A stretch of 64,000 nucleotides of DNA, from assembly GCF_000144695.1 (NCBI RefSeq), contig NC_014378.1:470781-534780 (forward strand). Reading direction: 5' to 3'. The notes under the pieces are model-generated. The model saw only the letters and a program-made list of their open reading frames with translations, was not told the origin of the DNA and did no database searches. The position numbers and the translations under genes were made by a program. Origin of the DNA: Acetohalobium arabaticum DSM 5501 (GTDB taxonomy: Bacteria > Bacillota > Halanaerobiia > Halobacteroidales > Acetohalobiaceae). Of this stretch, positions 25,373 to 35,178 are shown piece after piece; within the stretch, counting starts at the first letter, position 1; every line of letters starts with the position of its first letter.

Positions 25373-25573
25373 ATGGCTAAAGTATTGATTGATCATGAGT
25401 TATGCAAAAAATGCAAGATTTGCGTGGAGTTTTGTCCTATGGATGTCTATTCGTTTAATGAGTTGGAAGGCCCTAAAGTAGAGCAGGAAGAGAAATGTAT
25501 TGGTTGTGATAAGTGTGTAATTATGTGTCCAGATTTTGCAGTTGAAGTAATTGAGGGAGAGGAGGTTAAATAA
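25373..25573 (+). CDS. vorD: 2-oxoacid:ferredoxin oxidoreductase, ferredoxin-like delta subunit
   Basis: A 66-residue protein with two 4Fe-4S clusters: CKKCKICVEFCPMD and CIGCDKCVIMCPD. It carries electrons from the thiamine enzyme to ferredoxin. It overlaps the alpha-subunit gene by one base. The delta-alpha-beta-gamma order is that of Kor/Vor-type enzymes for 2-oxoglutarate or branched-chain oxoacids. Confidence 0.9.
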   Translation: MAKVLIDHELCKKCKICVEFCPMDVYSFNELEGPKVEQEEKCIGCDKCVIMCPDFAVEVIEGEEVK

Positions 25574-26697
25574 TGAGTAATAAATCACAGGAAAAGCAGG
25601 CGTTTATGCAGGGGAATATTGCAGCAGGTGAAGGAGCGATTGCAGCCGGAGCAGATGTGTTTGCTGGTTATCCGATTACACCATCATCAGAGATTGCTCA
25701 GCATGCTTCAGTTAATCTACCTAAGTTGGGTGGAATGTATGTCCAGATGGAAGATGAAATTGGTAGTATCAGTGCTGTAGTTGGCGCTAGTATGGCTGGA
25801 GCTAAAACTTATACAGCAACTAGTGGTCCTGGTATATCATTGATGAATGAGAATATTGGGTTAGCCTGTATGGTTGAGGCACCGTGTGTAATAATTAATG
25901 TGCAGCGTGTGGGTCCGAGTACAGGATTAGCTACAAAGCCGGCTCAGGGAGATTTGATGCAGACTCGTTGGGGAACTCATGGTGATCATGGAGTAATTGC
26001 TGTATCTCCAGCTTCAGTTCAGGAATGCTTTGATTTAACTGTTCAAGCCTTTAATTTTGCTGAACGGTTTAGAACACCAGTATTTGTTTTAATGGATGGT
26101 TTGGTAGGACAGATGTATGAAACGATTACTATACCAGAAGAAGTAGAAATTGAGGATCGTAAATTGGCTGATTGTCCACCAGAAGAATTTGAACCTTATG
26201 CTTATGATGAAGACTTGGTTCCTTCTTTTGCACCATATGGAGGAGAGCGGATCAATAAGGCTAATGGTTCAGGCCATGGATTAGATGGATATCCTGATAA
26301 TTCACCAGAAAATTACGATATGTTAGTCAACCGTTTAGTCGATAAGATCGAAAATAAGAAAGAAGAGATCTGTCTTTATGAAACTTATCAATGTGAAGAT
26401 GCTGAAGTGTTAATTATTACTTATGGTTGTAGTGTTCGCTCAGGTCTAACTGCAGTAGAGAAAGCGAGAGAAGAAGGGATTAAAGCCGGATTGCTACAAT
26501 TGAAGACGGTTTGGCCTTTTCCTGATCATTTAGTCAAAGAGTATAGTGCACAGGTTGATAAGGTAATTGTACCGGAATTAAGCTTAGGACAATTGAAAGC
26601 AGAAGTAAATAAATATGTTAATGATGTTCCTGTTATAGGAGTTAATAAGAATGTTGGGCTACCTATAACACCACAAGAAATTATTGCAGAAATGTAA
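25573..26697 (+). CDS. vorA: 2-oxoacid:ferredoxin oxidoreductase alpha subunit
   Basis: A 374-residue subunit with GNIAAGEGAIAAGADVFAGYPITPSSE at the start (pyrimidine-binding domain of thiamine diphosphate enzymes) and TATSGPGISLMNENIG (~77-92). The GYPITPSSEIA form is usual for KorA/VorA. It decarboxylates 2-oxoacids oxidatively to acyl-CoA with beta, gamma and delta. The neighbouring ptb-buk genes favour branched-chain or 2-oxobutyrate substrates over 2-oxoglutarate. Confidence 0.92.
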   Translation: MSNKSQEKQAFMQGNIAAGEGAIAAGADVFAGYPITPSSEIAQHASVNLPKLGGMYVQMEDEIGSISAVVGASMAGAKTYTATSGPGISLMNENIGLACMVEAPCVIINVQRVGPSTGLATKPAQGDLMQTRWGTHGDHGVIAVSPASVQECFDLTVQAFNFAERFRTPVFVLMDGLVGQMYETITIPEEVEIEDRKLADCPPEEFEPYAYDEDLVPSFAPYGGERINKANGSGHGLDGYPDNSPENYDMLVNRLVDKIENKKEEICLYETYQCEDAEVLIITYGCSVRSGLTAVEKAREEGIKAGLLQLKTVWPFPDHLVKEYSAQVDKVIVPELSLGQLKAEVNKYVNDVPVIGVNKNVGLPITPQEIIAEM

Positions 26698-26712
26698 ACG
26701 GAGGTGAAAAGA

Positions 26713-27531
26713 ATGGAATATACAGGTGAAGAATTTTTAAAAAGTGAAGATCTACCTCTTTTTTGGTGTGCTGGCTGTGGACATGGTATTTTATTAGGTA
26801 GTATCGTTAGAGCACTGGAAGAAAGTGGTTTATCAAGAGAAAATACAGTAGTAGTAACAGGTATAGGCTGTTGGGGTAAAGCTGATGATTACTTAACAAC
26901 CCATGCTTTTCATGGAACGCATGGTAGAGCAATTGGAGTTGCTACTGGAGTTAAATTTGCTAATCCTGATTTAAATGTAATTGCATTAGTAGGAGATGGT
27001 GATGGAGTAACAATTGGTGGTAACCATCTAATTCATGCAGCAAGAAGAAATACAGATATTACTGTTATTATGTCTAATAATCTCAATTATGGTATGACAG
27101 GAGGACAGTATTCAGGTTCTACACCTAATGAAGCAATTACGTCTACTTCTCCTTATGGTCATGTGGAAGACCAATTTGATATTTCAGAATTAGTTAAAGA
27201 GAGTGGTGCCGGTTATGTAGCTAAAGAGACTGTAGCTAAACCCCTAAAACTTCAGAAATATATCAGTAAGGCATTACAGAAAGATGCTGGTTTTCGTTTT
27301 GTAGAAGCATTGAGCGTCTGTCCTACCCACTTTGGTAAGAATAATAAATTGGGAGGAGCAGTAGAAATGATTAATCATTTAGATTCAAATACTGTAAAAT
27401 TAAAAGCTGCTCAGGAAATGAATTCGGAAGAATTAGAAGATAAATATGTGATAGGAGAATATGCAGACCGTGATGTTGATGGTTACATTAAACGTTATCA
27501 AGAAGTCCAGAAAAATGCTGCTAATGCTTAA
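26713..27531 (+). CDS. vorB: 2-oxoacid:ferredoxin oxidoreductase beta subunit
   Basis: A 272-residue thiamine-diphosphate-binding subunit: WCAGCGHGILLG (~17-28), TGIGCWGKADDYL (~50-62), GDGDGVTIGGNHLIHAARRN (split around ~96-115) with the Mg2+-binding GDGD, and NNLNYGMTGGQYS. The start at 26713 is set by CGGAGGTG eight bases upstream; an in-frame GTG at 26704 overlaps that site. Confidence 0.92.
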   Translation: MEYTGEEFLKSEDLPLFWCAGCGHGILLGSIVRALEESGLSRENTVVVTGIGCWGKADDYLTTHAFHGTHGRAIGVATGVKFANPDLNVIALVGDGDGVTIGGNHLIHAARRNTDITVIMSNNLNYGMTGGQYSGSTPNEAITSTSPYGHVEDQFDISELVKESGAGYVAKETVAKPLKLQKYISKALQKDAGFRFVEALSVCPTHFGKNNKLGGAVEMINHLDSNTVKLKAAQEMNSEELEDKYVIGEYADRDVDGYIKRYQEVQKNAANA

Positions 27532-27553
27532 CTTGAGAAGGAGGTAGGGTATT

Positions 27554-28090
27554 ATGAGTAAGGAACAATGTGAAATTATTTTAAGTGGTGTAGGTGGCCA
27601 GGGTTTGATTTCAAGTGGGGCCATCTTGGGTGAAGCAGCTAGTGTTTATGAAGATAAATTTACTACTATGACCAAGACTTATGGTGTTTCTGCTCGGGGT
27701 GGCTTTTCTAAATCTGATGTATTGATTAGTGATGAATTTGTATCTTACTTTAAAGCTTTAAATCCAGATGTAATTTTAATACTTGACAATAAAGCATATC
27801 CTGAAGTTAAGGATAAGATAAGTGAAGAGACACTAGTAATTATTAATTCTAATGAGGTAGATAATTATAATCCAGATTTAGGAAATGTATATTCGTTTCC
27901 ATTATCAGAAATGGCTTTTGAAATTGGATCTTTATTAACCTTAAATATTATTGCTTTAGGCTTTATTGCTGGAAAGACTAATATTATTAGTAAAGAAGCG
28001 CTAAAGAAAGTTGTTAAAAAGAAGTATCCGGCTGAAAAGGCCGTTGAATTAAATATGAAGGCTATAGAAAAGGGATTTAGCTTAGTATAG
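27554..28090 (+). CDS. vorC: 2-oxoacid:ferredoxin oxidoreductase gamma subunit
   Basis: A 178-residue subunit with the family start IILSGVGGQGLISSGAILGEA (divided at ~8-28), TKTYGVSARGGFSKSDVLIS and a C-terminal helical end. GAGAAGGAGG precedes the ATG. No terminator is visible in the 53 bases before the molybdenum-hydroxylase genes, so transcription may continue into them. Confidence 0.9.
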   Translation: MSKEQCEIILSGVGGQGLISSGAILGEAASVYEDKFTTMTKTYGVSARGGFSKSDVLISDEFVSYFKALNPDVILILDNKAYPEVKDKISEETLVIINSNEVDNYNPDLGNVYSFPLSEMAFEIGSLLTLNIIALGFIAGKTNIISKEALKKVVKKKYPAEKAVELNMKAIEKGFSLV

Positions 28091-28143
28091 ATTTTTAGAG
28101 ATAGTAAGTGTTTAACAAACTAAATAACAAGGGGGGGATTTAA

Positions 28144-28620
28144 GTGGTTAATGAGATTGCTTTAACAGTAAATGGTACAAAATATGAGTTGGCTGTAAAA
28201 GGTCACCAGACTCTTGCTGACGTTCTAAGAGATGAGCTAGGATTAATCGGAACTAAGGTTGGATGCGGCGAGGGAGAATGCGGAGCCTGCACAGTTATGG
28301 TAGATGGTAGAACCGTGACCTCCTGTTTAATGCTTGCTGCGCAGGCTGATGGATGTGAAATAATAACTATTGAAGGATTAGCTGAAGATGCTGAAGGCGA
28401 GTTACATCCAGTACAAGAGGCTTTTGTAGAAGCAGGAGCTATTCAGTGTGGTTTCTGTACTCCAGGATTTGTAATGTCAACAGTAGCCTTATTGGAAGAA
28501 TATCCTGATCCAACAGAAGAACAAATTAGGGAAGGTTTAGCTGGTAATTTGTGTAGATGCACTGGATACCAGCAGATATTCGATGCAGTAGAGTTAGCTA
28601 AAGAAAAAAGGGAGGTGTAA
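28144..28620 (+). CDS. Molybdenum hydroxylase small (2Fe-2S) subunit
   Basis: A 158-residue xanthine dehydrogenase-family iron-sulfur subunit. The plant-type cluster motif GCGEGECGACTV is at ~40-51 and the second cluster motifs QCGFCTPG (~100) and LCRCTGY (~138) are intact. It starts at GTG after GGGGGGG. Electrons pass from the Mo subunit through its clusters to FAD. It is four bases from the large-subunit gene. Confidence 0.93.
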   Translation: MVNEIALTVNGTKYELAVKGHQTLADVLRDELGLIGTKVGCGEGECGACTVMVDGRTVTSCLMLAAQADGCEIITIEGLAEDAEGELHPVQEAFVEAGAIQCGFCTPGFVMSTVALLEEYPDPTEEQIREGLAGNLCRCTGYQQIFDAVELAKEKREV

Positions 28621-28623
28621 CTA

Positions 28624-30981
28624 ATGAGAGAAATTAGTGATGAATTAAAAGAATATAGAGAAGATTATGAAAAAGTAGGGAAAGATAGGCCTCTTGTTGA
28701 TGCTAAAGACAAGGTTACAGGAAAGGCTAGATATGTAAGTGATGTAGAATTACCGGGGATGCTAACAGCTAAAGCCTTAAGAAGTCCTTATCCTCATGCT
28801 AAAGTATTGAATATTGATAAGAGTAAGGCAGAAAAAGTACCGGGGGTTAAGAGTATTTTAACTCCTGAAGATGTAGAACAGCAGAAGTGGGGGCCAATAA
28901 CTCAAGACAGGAATCTTTTATCTAGGAAGGCTCGGTTTACTGGTGATGAAATTGGATTAGTTGTTGCAGTTGACGAAGCAGCGTGTGATGAAGCTTTAAG
29001 TAAAATCAAAGTTGATTATGAACAACTTCCTCCAGTTTTAGATATGCTTGAAGCAATGGATGAAGATGCACCAACAATCCATGAAGAATTTCCTAATAAT
29101 GTAAACCACCATGTAGAAGTAGAGAGAGTTTCTGAAGAAGAGATGGAACGAATCTTTGATGAAGCTTATTTAGTCTGTGAAGATGAATTTGTTACTAATA
29201 GAGTACATCAAAGTTATATGGAACCCAATGGAGTAGTTGCTGAGCAAGATGAAAATGGTTATTTAACAATGTATGCTGGTGCGCAATCTCCTACCTGGTG
29301 TCGACGAGACTATGCTGAATCACTTAAAATGCCGGTAGATAAAACTAAAGTTGTCCAGACGTTATATGGTGGAGGTTTTGGTGCGAAGATAGAACCGCAA
29401 TTTCCTCCTTTGGGAGCATTAGGTGCTAAGTATGTAGGGCAACCAGTGAAGTTATTATTAAATAGAAAAGAAGATTTTGAAAGTGCTTTACCAAGGGTTC
29501 CGATGACCATTAGACTTAAGACTGCCTGGAGTAAAGAAGGAGAATTGCTAGCCAAAGATGTATATGTAATAGCTGATCAGGGTGCATATGCAGATTATGG
29601 ATTAGCAATTGCTAAGACTGCAATGAAAAGGATTGATACTCTATATCAGCTTGAGAATGTAAGAGCAGTGAGTGATGTGGTATATACTAATAAGGTTCCT
29701 ACAGGCTGTTTTAGAGGTTTTGGAAATTCTCAGTCACATATAGCTTTAGAAAATCAAGTTGATGAAGCAGCTGAAAAGCTTGGTATTGCTCCTGATGAAC
29801 TTAGATTAAAGAATTGTGCTAGACCAGGTTATGATAACCCACATGGTTGGGAAGTAAATAGTTGTGAAGTAGATCAATGTATTGAAGAAGCAACACAGCA
29901 GTCTAATTTTAAGGAAAAAAGAGATGAATATAAAGGTGCTCAAAAAGACAATGCAAAGATTAAACGTGGCATTGGATTATCAGCTTCGATGCATGTTTCA
30001 GGTAATAGGAGCTTTTTAAAAGCCTTTGATGGGGCATCAGCTTTATTAAGAATGAATGAAGACGGAAGATTGTATATTTATTCCAATGAACCAGATATGG
30101 GACAAGGAATCCGGACAGTTACTACTGTTTGTGCAGCTGAAGTGTTAGATATGCCGATAGAAGATATTAGAGTACCCGAAGTGGATACTGATGTAGTTCC
30201 TTTTGGAACTGGTTGTTGGGCTAGTAGAGGTACTTATCTTGCAAGTTCAGCGGTAAAAGAAGCAGCACTTAAATTAAAAAGGAAATTGCTTGCAAAAGCT
30301 GGAGAAATGATGAATATATCAGCGGAACAGTTAAAAGTAAAAGACGGAACAGTAGTCTGGAAAAGGGATGAAAATAGAAAACGTACTTTCAAAGAAATTG
30401 CCTGGCAGTATGTATGTGAAAATTCTGGAGAAATGTTGATGGCTCAGGGTTCATTTATGCCTGATGTTGAGTATCCTGATGAAGACGGTTATGGTAATGT
30501 GTCTGGTGGCTATGCTTATGCATGTAATGTTGCAGAAGTAGAGATAAATACTGAGACTGGTGAAATAAATGTTACAGATATTTGGGCTGCTTATGATGTT
30601 GGCCAACCAATTAATCCTATGGCCGTCAAAGGACAGATCTGTGGTGGTGTTGGCATGGGCTTTGGTTGGGCTATATTAGAAGATATGAAGTATGATGAAG
30701 ATGGTGTATTGATGAATCCTAACTTCCTTGATTATCAAATTCCTACTACTAAAGATATTCCCAATATCCATCCTATAATAGCGGATAGTTATGAATGGAC
30801 TTCAGGATATGGTGCTAAATCTATTGGAGAGAATGCATTAAATCCAGTTGCACCTGCTATAAGTAATGCTATTTATAATGCTATTGGTGTAAGGTTTAAA
30901 GAAGTCCCTATAACTTCCGAAAAAGTTCTCGAAAAATTGCAAGAAGAAGATGCTGCTGTGGAAAAGGAGGGTAATCAATAA
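28624..30981 (+). CDS. Molybdenum hydroxylase large (molybdopterin) subunit
   Basis: A 785-residue xanthine dehydrogenase-family catalytic subunit. Seen: the hammerhead domain (VTGKARYVSDVELPGMLTAK), GGGFGAKIEPQFP (~250), GCFRGFGNSQ (~362), DMGQGIRTV (~490), and the catalytic-Glu region KSIGENALNPVAPAI near the C-terminus (Glu ~735). The family hydroxylates carbons next to nitrogen in heteroaromatic rings or acts on aldehydes; the substrate cannot be read from the motifs. Maturation genes for selenium-dependent Mo hydroxylases lie downstream. The last base of its stop codon is the first of the FAD-subunit start. Confidence 0.92.
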   Translation: MREISDELKEYREDYEKVGKDRPLVDAKDKVTGKARYVSDVELPGMLTAKALRSPYPHAKVLNIDKSKAEKVPGVKSILTPEDVEQQKWGPITQDRNLLSRKARFTGDEIGLVVAVDEAACDEALSKIKVDYEQLPPVLDMLEAMDEDAPTIHEEFPNNVNHHVEVERVSEEEMERIFDEAYLVCEDEFVTNRVHQSYMEPNGVVAEQDENGYLTMYAGAQSPTWCRRDYAESLKMPVDKTKVVQTLYGGGFGAKIEPQFPPLGALGAKYVGQPVKLLLNRKEDFESALPRVPMTIRLKTAWSKEGELLAKDVYVIADQGAYADYGLAIAKTAMKRIDTLYQLENVRAVSDVVYTNKVPTGCFRGFGNSQSHIALENQVDEAAEKLGIAPDELRLKNCARPGYDNPHGWEVNSCEVDQCIEEATQQSNFKEKRDEYKGAQKDNAKIKRGIGLSASMHVSGNRSFLKAFDGASALLRMNEDGRLYIYSNEPDMGQGIRTVTTVCAAEVLDMPIEDIRVPEVDTDVVPFGTGCWASRGTYLASSAVKEAALKLKRKLLAKAGEMMNISAEQLKVKDGTVVWKRDENRKRTFKEIAWQYVCENSGEMLMAQGSFMPDVEYPDEDGYGNVSGGYAYACNVAEVEINTETGEINVTDIWAAYDVGQPINPMAVKGQICGGVGMGFGWAILEDMKYDEDGVLMNPNFLDYQIPTTKDIPNIHPIIADSYEWTSGYGAKSIGENALNPVAPAISNAIYNAIGVRFKEVPITSEKVLEKLQEEDAAVEKEGNQ

Positions 30982-31847
30982 TGAGGTCATTTGATTACTA
31001 TAGGGCTGATACGGTTGATGAAGCAATAAGTTTATTACAAAAGTTTAATGGTGAAGCTGTTTTATTAGCTGGAGGAACAGATGTTATAGTAGAAGCGAAA
31101 GAAGAGGGTGTCGAGTTTGAACGAGTTGTTGATATTAGTAGGACCGATGAATTAAGAGGAATTTCGTTAGAGGGAGATAAAATTCATATTGGAGCAGCAA
31201 CTAAGTTCTATGAAATTGTTGATTCTGAAATAGTGAGAGAAAATGCAGGAGTTTTAGCTCGGGCTGCTAATAAAGTAGGATCAGTGCAGACGAGAAATAT
31301 GGGAACAATAGGTGGAAATGTAGGAAATGCGGCTCCATCAGCAGACTCCCTACCTTCTTTATTAATATTAGATGCTCAAGTAGTAGTAGCTGATCCAGAA
31401 GGAGAAAAATGTGTGCCAGTAAATGAAATCTTTGAAGGGCCAGGAGAAACAGTATTGAATTCACTACAGATGATTAAAGAAATTATAATTCCCTGTGTAC
31501 CTGAAAATACGGGAATGAAATATATAAAACATATGCGTAGAAAAGCAATGGATGTTGCAACGGTAGGATGTGCAGTTAGAGTTGGTATTAATCCGCAGAG
31601 TAAAAAGATGACAGATGTTTATATTGCTTTAGGATCTGTAGCTCCAACACCGATCTTAGTTGAAGGAATAACAGATAAAGCTCAAGGAAAGAAGCTTGAT
31701 CAAGATTTAGCTCAAGAAATTGGAGAATTTGCTATGAATCAAGTTTCTCCGATTACTGATGTAAGAAGTACTAAAGAATATAGGAATGAAATGGTTAAAA
31801 CGTTAGTGAAAAATGCTTTAATGGAAGCTTATGATAATGTAATTTAG
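30981..31847 (+). CDS. Molybdenum hydroxylase FAD-binding subunit
   Basis: A 288-residue CoxM/XdhB-type subunit. FAD-binding segments LLAGGTDVIVEAKE (~28-41) and TIGGNVGNAAPSADSLP (~107-123) are intact, and the C-terminal CO-dehydrogenase flavoprotein domain follows. It passes electrons to NAD+ or to another carrier. A hairpin with Ts follows. Confidence 0.92.
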   Translation: MRSFDYYRADTVDEAISLLQKFNGEAVLLAGGTDVIVEAKEEGVEFERVVDISRTDELRGISLEGDKIHIGAATKFYEIVDSEIVRENAGVLARAANKVGSVQTRNMGTIGGNVGNAAPSADSLPSLLILDAQVVVADPEGEKCVPVNEIFEGPGETVLNSLQMIKEIIIPCVPENTGMKYIKHMRRKAMDVATVGCAVRVGINPQSKKMTDVYIALGSVAPTPILVEGITDKAQGKKLDQDLAQEIGEFAMNQVSPITDVRSTKEYRNEMVKTLVKNALMEAYDNVI

Positions 31848-31855
31848 CTAAAATA

Positions 31856-31903
31856 ATTGGAGTATCAAGATTAAACTTATTTTTCTATGATACTTCAATT
31901 TTA
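31856..31903 (+). terminator. Hairpin between the Mo hydroxylase and preA-like genes
   Basis: ATTGGAGTATCA / TGATACTTCAAT, a 12-bp stem with one G-U, followed by TTTT. The short T-run suggests partial termination, so downstream genes may be expressed at a lower level from the same promoter. Confidence 0.6.
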
Positions 31904-31932
31904 AATAACTAAAAAAGGAGTGGAGATAAACA

Positions 31933-33162
31933 ATGAAACCAGATTTAAGTACAGAAGTATGTGGAGTTGAATTCAAAAATCCAATTGTAGTAGCATCGGC
32001 AACACCGACTCACGATGCTGAAGCTATGCGTAAGTGTGTAGAGGCAGGAGCAGGTGGCTTAGTAGCGAAGACTTTCAGTCCTGAACCATTAACTAAGGAG
32101 TATGTATCGCCGCGTTTTACAGTGCTGCATAAAGAAGGATGGCCAGATGTATACTCTAATTATTCCTGTGAATTTTTAGCTACTTTTGCAACAGATGAGT
32201 GGATGAAGCAGATGGAAGAAGCGGCTGAATATTGTCATGAGCATGATGTACGGTTAATCGGTAGTATTTCTGGTACTACAATGGAGAGTTGGCAAGACTT
32301 AGCTCAGAGGATAGAAGCAACCGGTATAGATATGTTGGAGTTAAACTTCGGCTGTCCTCATCCTCGTGATTTAGACTATAAGAGTGGACAGGTACTTGGT
32401 AGTTCTCCTGAAGCAGCAGCAGAGGTAACTGAAGCAGTAGTTGAGGTAGTAGATATTCCAGTATTTATTAAAGTGACTCCTGAAGCAGTTAGTCCGGTAG
32501 AAGTAACTAAGCGGGTAACAGAAGCAGGAGCTGCTGGAGTAACAGCAATCAATAGATATCCAGCTTTAGATATTGATATTGAGGATGGGCGTCCTCTTTT
32601 ACACTCAACTTATGCTGGTGTAGGCGGCCCTTGGATGAGACCGATTACTCTCAAATGGTTATCGAAGATTTCTAAAGAAGTTGGAGCTCCTATTTCTGCA
32701 ACTAATGGTATTAGCACTTGGAAAGATATTGTAAAGTGTATTATGGTTGGAGCTTCTACTGTACAGACCTGTACTGCCTTAATGTATGGTCAGAATCAGT
32801 ATGGAAAAATTGAAGACTTCATTGAAGGATTAGAAGATTATATGGAAGATAAGGGTTATGATTCTCTAGATGAGCTAAGGGGTATTACTCTACCACAGAT
32901 CAAGACGTGGGATGAGGTTGATCGTGAAAGTAAAGCGACTCCAGAGGTTATTCCTGAAGAGTGTATAGGCTGCGGCATGTGTCTCAATTGGTGTTTCTAT
33001 GATGCTATTTCGCTGTATGAAGAAGATGGTGAGACTAAGGCTAAAGTTGATCCTGATAAGTGTGACCATTGCGGTTTATGTGTGTCACTTTGTCCAAAGG
33101 AAGCGCTTAATATGGAGTATGAAGATAAAGATGAAAAGGTATATCTCGGTGACTTTGAATAA
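31933..33162 (+). CDS. preA: Dihydropyrimidine dehydrogenase catalytic subunit-like protein (PreA family)
   Basis: A 409-residue protein: a dihydroorotate/dihydropyrimidine dehydrogenase FMN barrel ([12 protein letters not shown] ~140-151 at the catalytic loop, [10 protein letters not shown] ~264) followed by a C-terminal ferredoxin domain with [11 protein letters not shown] and [12 protein letters not shown]. PreA normally pairs with PreT, which supplies NAD(P)H electrons; no preT is nearby, so electrons may come from ferredoxin. It could reduce a ring double bond in a pyrimidine-like or other heterocycle, in line with the adjacent Mo hydroxylase. Confidence 0.85.
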   Translation: MKPDLSTEVCGVEFKNPIVVASATPTHDAEAMRKCVEAGAGGLVAKTFSPEPLTKEYVSPRFTVLHKEGWPDVYSNYSCEFLATFATDEWMKQMEEAAEYCHEHDVRLIGSISGTTMESWQDLAQRIEATGIDMLELNFGCPHPRDLDYKSGQVLGSSPEAAAEVTEAVVEVVDIPVFIKVTPEAVSPVEVTKRVTEAGAAGVTAINRYPALDIDIEDGRPLLHSTYAGVGGPWMRPITLKWLSKISKEVGAPISATNGISTWKDIVKCIMVGASTVQTCTALMYGQNQYGKIEDFIEGLEDYMEDKGYDSLDELRGITLPQIKTWDEVDRESKATPEVIPEECIGCGMCLNWCFYDAISLYEEDGETKAKVDPDKCDHCGLCVSLCPKEALNMEYEDKDEKVYLGDFE

Positions 33163-33196
33163 TTAAATTTATTCATTTAAAAGGAGGATACTAAAG

Positions 33197-33595
33197 ATGG
33201 GAAAACAAGAGATTGAGATTACAGATCCAGTATGCATCAATGAATGGCGTCTAGTAAAAGGGGCAGAAGATCAAGGAATTATGGAGAAAATATTAAGTTA
33301 TGATTCCGAAACCGGAAACTATACAAGATTATTGAAGTTCCCTCCGGGTACGCGAACTGACGAAGTTCTAAAGCATGACTTCTGTGAAGAAATCTATGTG
33401 TTAGAAGGATATCTAACCGATGTAAATAAGGAACTTACTATGAAAGCAGGAGACTACGGCTGTCGTCCGGTAGGGATGCCGCATGGTCCTTACGATATTC
33501 CCAATGGCTGTATGACTTTAGAGATGAGATACCAGGATCCGAATAAAGAGATTGATGAAGACTGTTCATTAATGAAGATGGATTTTGAAAGATAA
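33197..33595 (+). CDS. Cupin-domain protein
   Basis: A 132-residue single cupin. The first motif KHDFCEEIYVLEG (~68-80) and the second MPHGPYDIPNG (~93-103) contain the His and Glu metal ligands; the first motif has one His where many cupins have two. It could be a metal-dependent isomerase, hydrolase or dioxygenase; in an anaerobe a non-oxygen reaction is more likely. AAAGGAGG precedes the ATG. A CCCGGG-based hairpin at about 33609-33641 separates it from the next gene. Confidence 0.8.
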   Translation: MGKQEIEITDPVCINEWRLVKGAEDQGIMEKILSYDSETGNYTRLLKFPPGTRTDEVLKHDFCEEIYVLEGYLTDVNKELTMKAGDYGCRPVGMPHGPYDIPNGCMTLEMRYQDPNKEIDEDCSLMKMDFER

Positions 33596-33669
33596 TTACT
33601 TAAATATATTCCCGGGTTACTCTATTAAGGAGCGCCCGGGAAAACAGTCTACTTTTGGAGGTGAGAGAA

Positions 33670-34446
33670 TTGAAAGTAGCTTCTTTACAGTTGAATATTT
33701 CTGATGACATGACTAAGCAAGATCGAATTCAATATACTTTAAATCAGATGGAGCAAGCTAGTGATGCAGATTTGATATTACTACCGGAGGTTTGGAATAT
33801 CGGCTATTTTTCTTTCAATCAATATGGAGAACAGAGCGAGACATTAAATGGGCCTTCGATTAGTGCTGTTGCTGAAAAGGCTGACGAATTAAATTCATAT
33901 GTGTTTGCCGGGAGTATTGTTGAACGGCTAGAAGGTGAACTCTATAATACTAGTGTTATGTTAGATAATGACGGTGAAATTTTAGATACTTATCGAAAAA
34001 TACATTTGTTTGGCTATGGTTCAGCTGAGACAGAAATATTAACCCCCGGTGAAGAGATAGTTGTTATTGAAACAGAGATCGGAAACTTGGGTTTTTCTAC
34101 CTGTTATGACTTAAGATTTCCAGAATTATTTCGCAAAATGATGAAGAAAGGAGCAGAGATATTTTTAGTTACTTCCGGCTGGCCTTTCCCAAGGTTGACT
34201 AATTGGACAGCACTAAATCAGGCTCGAGCTGCAGAAAATATCTGTTATCTGGTGTCGTGTAATTGTGCCGGAGAAAATCAGGGGACTCAATTTTTAGGAC
34301 ACAGTATGATAGTAGATCCATGGGGGACTCCGATTGCTAGCAGTGACCATCAAGAGCGGATAGTTAGAGCTGAAATCGATGTTTCTAAAGTAAAAGAAAT
34401 CAGACAGGAGTTTCCACCATTGAAGGATAGAGTTTTAGAAGTTTAG
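33670..34446 (+). CDS. Nitrilase-superfamily carbon-nitrogen hydrolase
   Basis: A 258-residue amidase of the nitrilase fold. The catalytic triad is visible: Glu in LLPEVWN (~39), Lys in TYRKIHLF (~108) and Cys in STCYDLRFPELFR (~142). Relatives hydrolyse omega-amides, N-carbamoyl compounds or beta-ureidopropionate. The start is the TTG at 33670, directly after GGAGGTGAG; an in-frame TTG at 33655 overlaps that site. Context (PreA-like, cupin and DUF2848 genes) makes hydrolysis of a ring-opened amide or ureido intermediate plausible. Confidence 0.85.
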   Translation: MKVASLQLNISDDMTKQDRIQYTLNQMEQASDADLILLPEVWNIGYFSFNQYGEQSETLNGPSISAVAEKADELNSYVFAGSIVERLEGELYNTSVMLDNDGEILDTYRKIHLFGYGSAETEILTPGEEIVVIETEIGNLGFSTCYDLRFPELFRKMMKKGAEIFLVTSGWPFPRLTNWTALNQARAAENICYLVSCNCAGENQGTQFLGHSMIVDPWGTPIASSDHQERIVRAEIDVSKVKEIRQEFPPLKDRVLEV

Positions 34447-34470
34447 CTAATATTGAATGGAGGGATTTTA

Positions 34471-35178
34471 GTGGCATATCTAGAGTTTAGAATTAATGGT
34501 AATCCTAATGAGATTTTACAGTTTGAAGTAGAGAAGATGATCAATGCTGGTTATACTGGAAGAAATCAGGAAGAAGTGCAGAAGCATGTTGAGGAGTTGA
34601 AAGCTAAAGGAATACCTGCTCCAGAGGAGGTACCAACTTATTTCCCTGTCTTTAACGATGGTATAGTACAGGATGAAGTTCTCGATGCTCTTGATGAAAC
34701 TGATCACTCTGGAGAAGCGGAGTATGTGTTATTGTGTACCGCGGATGAGATCTATGTAGCAGCAGGCAGCGATCATACTGACCGGAAATTAGAAGAAGAG
34801 AGTATTCCTAAGGCTAAACAGATCTATCCCAATACTATCTCTCGGGATGTCTGGAAACTTTCTGAGGTAGAAGATCACTGGGATGAAATTATGATGCGCA
34901 GTTGGGTAGAAGATGATGGAGAAAAGATACTATTCCAGGAGGCTCCTCTATCAGCTCTACTTCCTCCTAATGAGCTATTAGAGAGGATTAAAGAGATTAT
35001 CGAAGTAGAGAGTATGGAGGGAGTAGTCATCTATTCAGGCACTGTTGGAGCAGAAGTAGATGTCGATTATAGTCCGATATTTGAAATGGAATTAGAAGAT
35101 CCTAAAAAGGATCGCAAGCTGGAGTCTAAGTACCGGATGAAGCCGATGGCTGATTGGTATAAGAAAGAGATAAAGTAG
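34471..35178 (+). CDS. DUF2848 family protein
   Basis: A 235-residue cytoplasmic protein with the DUF2848 pattern: N-terminal VNAGYTGRN-like segment (here INAGYTGRN), VPTYFPV, then EAEYVLL..EIYVAAGSDHTDRKLE and a late EVDVDYSPIFEMELEDP block. DUF2848 has a fold related to fumarylacetoacetate hydrolases and no established function that I know of. The GTG at 34471 follows GGAGGG; an in-frame ATG lies 18 bases upstream. It is close behind the nitrilase-family gene and probably works in the same pathway. Confidence 0.8.
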   Translation: MAYLEFRINGNPNEILQFEVEKMINAGYTGRNQEEVQKHVEELKAKGIPAPEEVPTYFPVFNDGIVQDEVLDALDETDHSGEAEYVLLCTADEIYVAAGSDHTDRKLEEESIPKAKQIYPNTISRDVWKLSEVEDHWDEIMMRSWVEDDGEKILFQEAPLSALLPPNELLERIKEIIEVESMEGVVIYSGTVGAEVDVDYSPIFEMELEDPKKDRKLESKYRMKPMADWYKKEIK

